Shown one piece after another: positions 43,885-56,341 of a stretch of 64,000 nucleotides of DNA. The DNA is from Rhynchopus sp. YZ270_cl-10. Its lineage: Eukaryota > Euglenozoa > Diplonemea > Diplonemida > Diplonemidae. The stretch covers positions 1,116,001 to 1,180,000 of the forward strand of contig OZ037868.1 in NCBI GenBank assembly GCA_964035575.1. Reading direction: 5' to 3'. The first letter of the stretch is position 1; every line of letters starts with the position of its first letter. Made by a program: the position numbers and the translations under genes. Below the pieces are notes generated by a model. The model was not told the origin of the DNA, ran no database searches, and saw only the letters and a list, made by a program, of their open reading frames with translations.

Positions 43885-46800
43885 ATGCGAGGGCTCCTCG
43901 CCTTGTCTCTTCTCTGCCATGTGTGCAGCACGCAGGGGATGACACTGGAGAACGACCAGTTCATTGATATCAATGGGAAGCCAATGCTGTTGTACTCAGC
44001 ATCGTTCCACTACGCACGCACCCCGCCGGAGCACTGGCAGGATGTGTTGGACCGTCTGAAGGCGATGGGCGCGAACGCAATCCAAACCTACATTCCGTGG
44101 AACTTCCACGAAGGCACAGAGGGCGCCTTCAACTTCGAAGGTGACCGCGATCTTGCACACTTCCTGAGCCTCGTGAAAAGCACCGGCCTGCACGCATTGG
44201 TGCGGATGGGACCCTACATCTGTGGAGAGTGGGACTTCGGTGGCCTGCCCGCATGGCTCATCAACAAGAATGTGACGATCAGGACATACGAGGACAACTA
44301 CATCCGCTACGTCGACCGTTGGTTTGCGCAGATGCTTCCGGTGTTGAAGGGGCAGATGGACGTTGCTGGGGGGGCCGTGCTGATGGTCCAGGTCGAGAAC
44401 GAGTATGGCAGCTATGGGAATGTGGCGGGGAACCCTGCCGACAAGAAGTATGTGGAGCACCTTGCCAACATCACGCGTGCGGTGCTTGGGCAAGACACTG
44501 TCGTGTACACGACGGACGGAGGCAGCGAGTCGTACATGTCGCACGGCAGTCTCAAGGGGGACATCGTGCTCACGCTTGGCGACGGGCTCTTCTCGGGCTG
44601 CACAGCGTCGAAAGATTTCAACCCGCCCGGGAAGAACCCCTGCATGGACACAGAGCTGTACACAGGCTGGCTCACGCACTGGAGCGAGCCCATTGCCATG
44701 CGCACCACCGCGTCGCTCGTGTCTACCATCGCTGGTGCACTCGAGAAGAACCAGTCCTTCAACTTCTACATGGGCTTCGGAGGAACAAACTTTGGCTTCT
44801 GGGCAGGCGCAAACGGGGGCGGTACATTGTTCAACATGGACATCACCTCGTACGACTACGACTCGCCTGTGCAGGAGAACGGCGACAACGGGGTTGGCTC
44901 GGACGGCGTGGATAAGTACACAGCGCTGCGCAACCTGTTCCTCAAGTACAACCCCGACCTCCCGACACCGCCTGCACCACGTAAGCGGGGCCACTACGGC
45001 GAGGTGACCCTGAAGGAGACAGCGCAGTTCATGGCTGCAGCCTCCGAGAGCAACCTGCAGACGCTTGCAAACCACACCACGCACACCGGCATCGCGACAC
45101 CAACGAACATGGAGAGCTTTGGACAGAATTTTGGCAACATCCTGTACACAGTCAAGTCGCTCCCTGTTGGCGGCAACGACCTTGCGGTAAGTGGGTATGT
45201 GCGGGACTGGGCACGGATCTTCATCAACGGCAAGCGCATGCCGGGTGTGATCAAGCGTACCGACAACCTGCCCCTCCAGGGTCTGCAGGCGAAGGTGGGC
45301 GACAGGCTGGACATCCTTGTGGAGACGATGGGCCGCCTCAACTTTGGGAGCAAGATGTTCGACATGAAGGGCATCGTCGACGCCGTCACGCTTGACGGGC
45401 ACACCCTCAACAGCACCAACGGCGCGGTGTGGGAGGTACAGAACCTGCACCTTGAGCCGGAGCAGGTCCACAACCTTACTGGATGGGTTGCTTCCGAGCA
45501 GTCTGCGTCGAACCCCCTTGGACCTAACTTCTTCCGAGGCACGTTGGACATCCCTGATGCCCCGCTCGACACATACATCAACACCAAGGGGTGGGGCAAG
45601 GGCTTTGTGTGGATCAATGGGTTCAACCTTGGGCGGTACTGGGAGGCGCTTGGCCCGCAGCATGCGTTGTACATTCCGAAGTCGGCGCTGCGGCAGGGTG
45701 CGAACGTTGTGCAGGTCTTGGAGTTTGAGGCGGCAAACACGAAGGGTGGGTTTGGCGTCAACTTCACAGGAGAGCCGGACTTCTCGGGGAAGCCTCCACC
45801 TGACTGCAAGGCGACACCCGGGGCGGGGACGACGCTCACGATGGTGACATGCAGCAGCACGTTGCAGGCCTTCACCAACGCGTCAGGAACCGCACCGGGC
45901 ACGTTCACCCTCCAGACAGGCGGCCTCTGTGTCACAGCCGTGCAGGACGCCAAAACGAAGAACACCTGGGCAGAGCTCCAGGCCTGCGGCGACAGCGCCT
46001 CGCAAGACCTGACGTACAACACCGACACCCAGGCGATCCGCCTCCACTCCTCGGGAGACTGTCTCGATGTCTACCAGGACTCGGTATGGATGCTTAATTG
46101 TTTTACACCCCTTTTTGGGTGACGCACACAACCCACATTGTCGATGCAAAAAAAGGTTGCCCAGGAATTTTCCTGCGGCTTGCGGCATCCTTATGTATAC
46201 CCAAGCATGGGTTGGGCATCGAAACTACAACATGGGAGAAGGAGGGGTGGGTGTTTGTACGGTTTTATTTAGTTTGGTTGCGGAGAAGTGCTGTCTGTAC
46301 AGAGACGTTTGTGACTTTTTTCATCCCATTTTAACCAAAACAGAAAGAGCAGGACAACCCGTTAGACTTCTATGCGTGCAAGACGACAGACGCAGGCAAC
46401 CAGCAGTTCCAGGTTTCAGAGAACCCGGACCACAGCATCACGTTCAGTTCTACGTGGGTATGTAAAAAAAAAAAAAAAAAATGGGGGTTTTGTCCAGGCT
46501 TTGCGCTAACTTCTGTCCTTTGTCCCGGGATTTTTGGATATTTTTGTGGTGCGTTTTTTTTTTGCAAACCGGGGGTTCCTTAAGAAAACCAGAGAATCTC
46601 ATATTTCATAGTAAGGGTACTTTAGAGTGTTTTCACACACACATGTGACCCCACCGTGGAGAGCAATCGGCTCGCGCGATCAAAAGAAAGCAGAGAAGAG
46701 GGAAAAGAAAAAAAGAAAAAAGTTGGGTACCGTGTGCCTGCGGCGCTACCTGTTCCTACCCTCCTTTATGTTTAAACATGATGTACTTATGTACAGTTCA

Positions 46801-49800
46801 TTTTATTTTGAGTACGGCACCACATCCCCCCTGAGGATGATCCCCCCTCCCTCACGGATAAAGATTGATTAGGACGCCATGGGGCACACCCCCTCCGAGG
46901 CCATAACCGTCCTGGGTTTTCTCACTCTTCTCTGTGGTCACTGAAACCCCACCGCCATCACTACATTACCGATAGCTCTTCAGTACGTTGGGTTTTCAGA
47001 CCTGAAAATAACCCTTGTTTACGAGTATGGGCTCATGTTTTGTCAAATTTTAAGTCGCTGCATTTTTGTCCATTTTTCCGTACATCCCCCACCACAATCC
47101 GGGATTGGTTCGGAAATGCAACAAAACGACCTCTTGGCGGGAAAAAGCCACAGGAAATTTACGCACTTTTTGCAAACAGGGGGTTCCTTACTAAAACCAG
47201 AGGAATCTCATCGTTCAGAGTAAGAGTACTTTAGAGTGTTTTTGCGCACACATGTGACCCCACCGTGGAGAGCAATCGGCTCGTGCAATCAAAAGAAAGC
47301 AGAAAAAAGGGAAAAATAAAAAGAAAAAAGTTGGGTACCGTGCGCCTGCGGCACTACCTGTTCCCAGTCAAAACACCACAATTTCATCTGAATTTGGGTT
47401 TTCAGACCTGAAAATGCCCCTTGTTGGGGTGGCCCGTGGGCGCGGCTGAAATTGTGTTCTTTTTTTTAGGAGAAAATCACAAGAGGTCGCAACAGAATCA
47501 CAAAAAATCTTGTGATTATTTGTGATTATTTGTGATTTTTTTTTTACTGTCGTGATTATTTGTGACTTTTTGTGATTTTTTTTTTGATTGTTGTGATTTT
47601 TGGTGATTATTTGTGATTTTTGGTGATTTTTGGTGATTTTTTTTTTATTGCCGTGATTATTTTGTGACTTTTTGTGATTATTTTTTTGATTGTTGTGATT
47701 TTTGGTGATTATTTGTGATTTTTTGTGATTTTTTTTTTGATTGTTGTGATTATTTGTGATTATTTGTGATTTTTTTTTTATTGTTGTGATTTTTGGTGAT
47801 CATTTGTGATTTTTTGTGATTTTTTTTTTGACTGCCGTGATTATTTGTGACTTTTTGTGATTATTTGTGATTTTTTTTTATATTGCCGTGATAATTTACT
47901 ATTATTTTTGGGGAATAGTCAGTTATGCCCTACCCTTTTTTTGAAATGGTCAGAGATACCCGAAAATAAGTTCAGATATTGGTCAGAGATACCCGAAAAT
48001 AAGTTCAGATATTGGTCAGAGATGCCCCATTTTCAAAAATAGGGCATAACTGACCAATATCTGAACTTATTTTCGGGTATTTCGGGTATCTCTGACCATT
48101 TCTCAACTTATTTTCGGGCATGTCTGACCATATCGCCAACTTTTTTCGGGTACCCCAAAAAAGTTGGTTTTCGGGTATACCCAGATACCCAGATACCCAG
48201 GTACCCAGGTACCCAGGTCCAGGAACAGGTACCCAGGAACAGGAAAAAAGTCGTGAAAGAGCAACCACAGCTCCACATGACAAACACAAAAGTGTCCAGT
48301 CACGTGGGGCATTCATGCACTGAGGAGATAATGTTCCAACAATTTACAAGAAAGATTACTTAACCTACTGCTGGAAATTGCCAGGTCGTAGTAACACACA
48401 AAGTGTGCCTCCGTTCGGGAAGACCGGATATTCTAGAGACCAGAAAGGCCTCAAGAATATCTTCCGGTAGTCAAGGTAGAACCGAGTGAACGGCCCAAGA
48501 CCCCCGTGGAGAAGTTAAATGTTGTAATGCTATCAGGTAGAAACTGCGACCACTGTCTTACCCTCCTCAATGCATGGTGGTTGATGTCTTCCACAACAAA
48601 TTTCCTGTACCCAGGTACCCAGGTTCCCAGACCCACGCAGTACCACGTCGCAGTACTACGCAAAATTTACCACCAGACCCTGTCTTCGTGCACCTGAAGT
48701 ACAACGCCGCAGACAGGCCAAACATGCGTTGGACTCAGAGGAATGCCCGCTGTGCAGGTATCATGAGAACCAACTCCCAGCAACAAGGGGCGCCTTTTGG
48801 CGGGCGTTGTTGAGGGTGTTTGGGGTGCAAAGTTTTCCACAATTTTGATGCGCGGGTACAGAAGTGTTATCTTGTTCTTTCATCTCTAGGAATGTAAATG
48901 TCAATCGCGTTTAACTACCACTAGGGCTTGTTCAGTGAACCCACGAGGGGTCGAAGGGGGTTGGTTATCCCGTATCTATCAAAGGTTGTGTCGACCAGGC
49001 GAAACCACTATGTTACGCTGTACGTTGTTAAATCCGAAGAAATAACACTTTAGCAGCCGCAGGAAGTTTGCTAAAAAGAGTGCCTCACGCTACACAAACC
49101 ACCACCCGCGATTGACTTAGATGTTATAACAAAGAGAATTCAGAACAAAACAACACCCTGCCCCATACACACTAAATTGTCATGCTTCGAGAGCATGCCT
49201 GGGCCAAAATTACTTGACAAAAAAGGCAACAAGACCACCCACAAGGAGTGTGAAATGTGCACTGGTTTTCTGGGGGAACGCAATATTTTCTTGTGCCTCG
49301 TCCTCCGTAAGCAGAGGACAGACTTTCCGGAAGGTTTCCAAAGTCGAATTTCTTGCACTAGCTATGCTCCCTGGGTTAATGGCTATAGCAGTGACTGACA
49401 AAGTGTTCCCACCCCCAGGTCTTCGTCCACAAACAAATCTAGAATAGATTGATTTGGGTGAAGCCTTGTATTTTGAGTTGTTGAATGTCGGAGAGCGGCG
49501 CTCATCGTAAATCACGGATGCAGTTCAGATTTCACGATCCTGTGATGAGTGTAAATGTGGGGTGTGATTAAGTATGGTGTACAAACGCAGTAGTCGGGAA
49601 GGGTGGGGTTAATGAAAAAAGTGGTAATAACTATGTATTTCCGCGAAATAAGGTAGCCTTTTTTCACGCTACAGAGAGTTTCCTGCTGCACTAATGGTTC
49701 CCAAGCGAAGCGAGGGACCATGTATAAGGGTTTGCGGGTTTGCGGGTATTTACCCCCACTAAAAGTAACTGTGTGTGGGGTAGAGGGGTGAAAATCATAC

Positions 49801-51903
49801 CATGCTGCTTCAATACTGTCTCTGCTGTCGCATTCCCTCATGGTGGGTCACTCACCCACTGGGCAAAAAATCAAAGGGGGTACCCCCAAATAAGTGGGTA
49901 CCCCAAATAAGTTCAGAGATACCCGAAAAAAGTTCAGATATACCCGAAAATAAGTTCAAATACCCGAAAATAAGTTCAGATATAGTCAGTTATGCCCTAT
50001 TTCTGGTTTTCGGGTATATCTGAACTTATTTTCGGGTATCTCTGACCATTTCAAAAAAAGGGTAGGGTATAACTGACTATTCCCCATTATTTTTTTTGTG
50101 ATTTTTTGTGATTTTTTGTGATTTTTTTTTTTTTTATTTTTTTTATTTTTGAAAAAAAAAAACGCCGTGCCCCCGGGCCACCCCACTTGTTTAAGAGTAT
50201 GGGTTCATATTTTGTGAAAATTTATATATATAATTATTGGGTAATTATTACCCCATAATTACACGCAGGTGTGTTTTTTGTCACGAGTGACCTAAACCCA
50301 CGAGCGAAGCGAGTGGGTTTAGGTCACTCGTGACAAAAAACACACCTAAGTGTAATTATCTGGTAATAATTTCACATAATTAGTTTTTTTTTTATCGTGC
50401 AATTTTTGACGAGTGTACAAATCCGGCGAGTCCCCGTCACCCTCCAGTCACTGTATGTCGATGATGGGAGGGTGTATGTGGGGTGTATGGGAAATGTGCC
50501 GAAGTATGGATGTTGAACCGAAAAAGTGGGAGAGGGTATAATTATTTGTGATCATTCTTGGTTTGGGGTTGGGAATCACATTTCAACAAGTTGGTAACAA
50601 CTGTCTATCCTTGGACGATGCGAAGCGTGAAGTTGAGGTTTCCGGTGTGTTTTTCCGGGGGGTTTTTTTTTTTTGGCGGATAATCAAAAACGTGTTTGAG
50701 GGGCCTAGAACTGCTCAAATGGGTCAAATTTTGCTTTGAATGGGCTCAAATCGTCGAAATTCCCCCTTATAGGGGGAAAAAAAATTTTTGCAGAGTCCCT
50801 TTCCCTTTGGCGACTTAGGATCACCAATAGTGGGTTTGAGCGTGTAATTATTACCCATAATTACACGGCTGACATTTTTGGTCGCAAATCGCTAACGATT
50901 CATAATTACACGCTTGGTAATAATTACACGCTCCCAGATTATAATTTTTGGTTCTTCCTGAAGGATTTGTACACGAGTCAAAAATTGCACGATAAAAAAG
51001 TCACTAAAATTTTGTCCATTTTCCCGAATATGCCCCACCACAGCGCGGGATTGGCTCGGAAATGCCACAAAACACTGTTTTTTCACCCCCTGACGCACAA
51101 CTATTTGAGGTGCGTTTTTTTGGTCCCGAAACACGATTTTTCAGATTTTTTTCCAAAAGTTAGCGCGAAGCCTGGTTTTGTCCTGAGTGATAGACATGCA
51201 TTTTCTCCAAGGCATCAATGCAACCTCAATAAACTCAGTTTTTCACAGGATTGGGTTCATCTTACTACCACGTACGTGTTTTATTAGGCGTCCCTACACT
51301 TCAGATCCTGAGGTTTAAAAAAAAAAAAAGTTCGAAAAGGCGAATAAAGCACGTACGTGCTTTATTCGCCTTTTTGAACTTTTTGGAAAGTTTTTCCAGT
51401 CACAATTTTTTTTCGATTTTTTTTTCGCCCAAGAGGTGATTTTGCTGCATTTCCGAGCCAATCCCGGCTTGTGGTGGGGGATATACGGAAAAATGGACAA
51501 AATTTCAGCGACTTAAATTTTCACAAAATACGAACTACCTTGTCACAACACAGGAAAAGTTCAAAAAGTCGAATAAAACACGTACGTGCTTTATTCGACG
51601 CAAAAAAAAGCAAAAAACCCATTTTTCAAATGCGTGCTTTATTCGACGTACGTGCTTTATTCGAATTAGGGTAACTGTATTTTTTTTTGCAACTGACGCG
51701 CTGGAGAGGCCCTGGCCAAACATGGCGTGTTAGGGGAAATATATTCGTCGCACAGATTAGATCAGAGACCCCACCCGATATGTTTCTCATTTTACCTCTT
51801 TTGTGCTCCGCCACCGACACTCCCATTTTCTGTACTTCAGGCAATAATCATATACCATCACACACTGAAACAGTCCGCGTGTGCTGGAAACAATCAATTT
51901 TTT

Positions 51904-51938
<35 letters not shown>

Positions 51939-54900
51939 AGCACACGCGGACAAAAATATTTCTACAAGCAACAGCAGAGAGACCCAAATTTGTGCACGAA
52001 AAAGCGGACATCAATAATAATAATTCGGCTGTGGACCAGTACTAGCAGAAAGAAGGACGAAAAGCGGACATCAATAATAATCCGGCCCCGATACTAGCAG
52101 AAAAGAAAAGAAAAGCGGACACCAATAATAATACGGCCTGTGAGCCAAATACGAGCAGGAAGAAGACGAAAAGCGGACATCAATAATAATTAGGCTTGTA
52201 AGCCACGGGACTACGAGCCCTTTTCAGGACCACGAGCCTAGGGACCACGAGCCCTTTTTCAAACCGCCAACATGGCCCTTACCCGGGACGACTTCCCCGC
52301 CAACGCGCACGACGTTGAGTGGGCGCAGGTGGAGGTGGGCAGAGCAGAGGGGCAGCCGGCTGAGGCGGCGGCAGGATGCGTGTTCCCGAGCTGCGCCACG
52401 GTGCACGGAGGAGGCGCAAACTGCTGGCGCTGCGGCCACCGCACTACGGTGACATGCATCCGCAACGTACTCCCGCAGGGCCAAACACGCACGGAGTTCA
52501 CGGATGGCATTCTGGAGTTGGGGTGGTCGTGTCCAGTGTGTGAGTGGATACGCGCTTTCGCGATCCCACTGGACGACGCCGTGAGCAACGCTTCTGACCC
52601 GGCACCGGATATCCCAGCACAACAGAACGCAGCACAACAGCAGCAACAACCACAGAACGCACCACAGCAGGACATGATGGTGATCCTGATGCAGATGAGG
52701 GACCAGATGGTTGCGTTGAACGGCAGGATGACGGCGTTGGAGGAACAGCGAAACCTCGCATTACCCCAAGGTTTCCATGCAGAGGTGGTCGGGACATGGA
52801 AAAACGTACACGTACCCCAGGTGAAGACACTAATCAGGACGGAAGTCAGCAAAGTTTTCAAAGAATACGCATTGCCCTCAAACCTTGATTTCGCCCGCGA
52901 GCACGAGGTAGAGATGAGACGCAATTTCGATTTCCTCGACACCACTCTAAACGCTTTAAAACCAAACCCAGCAGACAACGGGGGGACGATGACGATGTTG
53001 CACAAGGTAGTGGTGACCATGTCCGCCTCCACCCATCTGGGCATATACGGCAGGAACATCCGTCTGACGTACGAGAAGAGGGCAAACGGCTATCTCCCCG
53101 AAGCTTTCACCGTGCAGCTGCAGGCACGTATGTTGGAGCAGTTGGTAGAGGCGGGGAAGAATAAAAAGAAGGAGTACAACCGAAACAACGACCGAGGCAC
53201 CACGGGGGGTTACCGAGGGGACACAAACCAAAACGACAGGAAGAGGGACTACGACCGTACAAGCGACCGACGCACCGAGAACCAGGGAAAGGGGGGACGC
53301 GGGGGGAAGAACTGACTGCCTTACGCGCAGATGCTCTTTCCTCCCCCCAGCGAAAGAGGCAGAAAACGACAACACGAGACCCCCCTCACAAACAAACAGG
53401 AAAATACAATAATTCAATCGACTCAGACAACCCTCGCCCGATGCTTAGCGGAGTCCTCCTGGAAGAGCCTCCAAAGCACGTGTCGGCGATACTTCGAATT
53501 CAAAAACGCTTGGGAGGAGAAACACACATGCACAATCTCACACGAAGTGGCGCTCATATATTGGGTGGAAAAGAAAAGATCTTTAGACGGAGTCACGGAG
53601 AGTTCGGCGCTGCAATATACGATGGACGTGGCGGCGGCGTTACGGCGGACAGGGGACGCACGCCTGGCGGAGTCCCAAATGGTGCAGGATTACCGTCGGA
53701 GTCTGCGAAGGATGGGAGCACTGATGCCGGGCAAGCAGGCCAAGCCGGCACGTCCCTCCGAAGTCGCATCGGCGATCGAGCTGGAGAAGAAGCCGTTGAT
53801 ACGTTTAGCACTGGCTATGTGTTGGGTGACGGCGGGGAGGGCGTCGGACGTGCTACGACTCAAGAAGCAGGAGATCACCATCAGACCAGACGGAGTGGTG
53901 GCAGTGCATTGGAGGGAGACCAAAGGAGATCCTTTCCAGCTGGGACGCTTCACGGGCCACCATCTCACAAAAGCAGCGCAGGAAATTTTAGTACAACGAC
54001 TGCAAGCTGTCCGCGATCAGCAAGGTTTGGTTTTCCCACCAGGGATAACATCGCACCAACTCGGAGCCGCCCTACAGAGAGTCAACAGGGAGCTGTCGTC
54101 GCACTCACTGAGAAGAGGGGCTGCGCAGTTCCTCCTGAAACAGAAGGTGTCCCTCGACGAAATATGCCTCCTCACCCGACACCAAACAACGGAGTCTCTG
54201 ATCCGATACGTCGCAGAAGCGGGACTACAGAGGGTGGGCGTGACGGCAACCATGTCGCAGCAGCTGCAGGCAGCCATGTGAAGTACTTGCTCCAGGGGAA
54301 GATACCTGGCGTACCATGGATCCCAGGGGAAAAGACACGCTACAATCCAGAGGACGAAAAAGACATGGGGCCGGGTTTGGAGGCGCTATACAACGATGTC
54401 CTCGCAGTGTCGGTGAATGGAAAGCTGTGCAGACCACCCCGTGTGCGCGGTATTCCAGAAGACGACTACATCGCGCCAATATGCGCCGGTTTCATGGATA
54501 TGCGAAAGCTGCAGGAGTTGGACGTGACAGGTGAACTGCAGGGAGTGATTGATCTGATCACAGATCCAAAAAGCTTTTACACGCAGTTCCTGGAAGGGGC
54601 TCTAGAGAACGTAAGATACGACACACATTTCCGGAAAAAGATCTCACGAAATCTCATGCACCACCTAAAAGCGCTGAAGGACTATAACGTGTTGGAGGAA
54701 GTGGATCAGGAACCCACCGTCGTGCTACACGGATTCACAGTGGAGAAGAAGTCGGGAGGGAGAAGGTTTGTTCTGGATGGCAGAAAGCTAAACGACTGCA
54801 TGCGGCACCCACCGGACATGTGGCTCCCGCGAATGCCCCAGGTGATACATCAGATTCTACAAGCCAACTGGGTGGTGAATACAGACGGGAAGAGCTGGTT

Positions 54901-56309
54901 TTACCAGTTTCCGGTGCACCCAGACATCAGGGACTTCTTCGGGGTAAAAGTAGCACCACAGCGAGGAAAGTTCGTGACCACAAGACTAAAAGCTTTGTGC
55001 ATGGGGTGGAAGTTCGCCCCGTGCATTGCGAACCGAGCGGCGAGAGTACTGTTGCCACCGTCAGAGGGCGTCACGTGGATTGACAACTTCATTGTCACCG
55101 CAGACACGGAGGATGAGGCGACCAAGCAGTTTCAAAAATTCCTCTCCCGATGCAACGCTGTGGACGCGAAGATGACTTTGGACGAGAAAGGCTACGGGGT
55201 CCCCACACAACTTTTTGAAACTTTCGGCGTCTCTTTCGACCTCAGACACCATATTTATCGTTCAGACCCGGAGTGGATTAAGAAATTTTTAGCGAATAGT
55301 GCACACGCGAAGGTAACCGGAGGGATGGCAACCCCTAGGGAAATCTACAAGGTGGTCGGGGGCATGGTGTGGCACTCATATATTACAAACTCTTTTCTAT
55401 GTTTCCTACCCGCGACACTGAGCTTCATGAGAGACATCGCTCGAGACTTATACAACACGGCTGCATGGGACACGCCTACAGCAGTGCGCCCTTCGGTGGT
55501 GAAGGAAGTAAAGGAGAGGACGATACGTATTAAGGAAAATCCATGGATTGAACGGGGACCAACATCATCTATCACAGCATGGTCAGATGCTTCCTCGAAG
55601 GCGTGGGCGGCGATCTTTGAGTCAGAACCGCAGCAGGTGTCACAGGCGGATTTCTCTAACGAGCAGGAACACTGGCACATATACAGAAAGGAACTTTACG
55701 CGGCAAAGCAGGCCGTAGCACTTGCGGCAAGATCGGTACATACTACGCGACTCAGGCTGATGGTCGACAACCTCCCGGCTGTACACAGCCTCCAGAGGGG
55801 CCACTCTTCAGACTACCGCTCAAATTTCGTGATCGCCGAACTTTTCACCCTAGCGGCCGGCGCCCGCATCCAAGTCGCATGTGAATGGGTACCGACGTTG
55901 GAGCAAAAAGCAGACAAGTACACGAGAGGCGTGGTGACAGACTACCCGATCACTCTACCGGTTTAGCAGCGGAGCGTAATCCCATTCATCGTTCGCGCGG
56001 CGTCCCTTCGATCCGAGGGTCCTTAGGGTCCTGAGTGGAAGCGTGCAATGCAACAAACGGTCGAGATCTGATCAAGCGAAACGGATATATTTTGCAACTG
56101 ACGCGCTGGAGAGGCCCTGGCCAAACATGGCGTGTTAGGGGAAATATATTCGTCGCACAGATTAGATCAGAGACCCCACCCGATATGTTTCTCATTTTAC
56201 CTCTTTTGTGCTCCGCCACCGACACTCCCATTTTCTGTACTTCAGGCAATAATCATATACCATCACACACTGAAACAGTCCGCGTGTGCTGGAAACAATC
56301 AATTTTTTC

Positions 56310-56341
<32 letters not shown>

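Noticed and set aside
43996-45663. Long open frame (555 codons) on the - strand across the GH35 gene
   Set aside because: It is an antisense shadow of a strongly coding GC-rich exon; its translation has no recognised domain, while the + strand gives complete GH35 motifs.
47465-47890. TTTGTGATTATTTGTGATT array as a CRISPR-like array
   Set aside because: The units are variable and contiguous with no unique spacers, and the context is eukaryotic; it is a subterminal repeat of a transposon.
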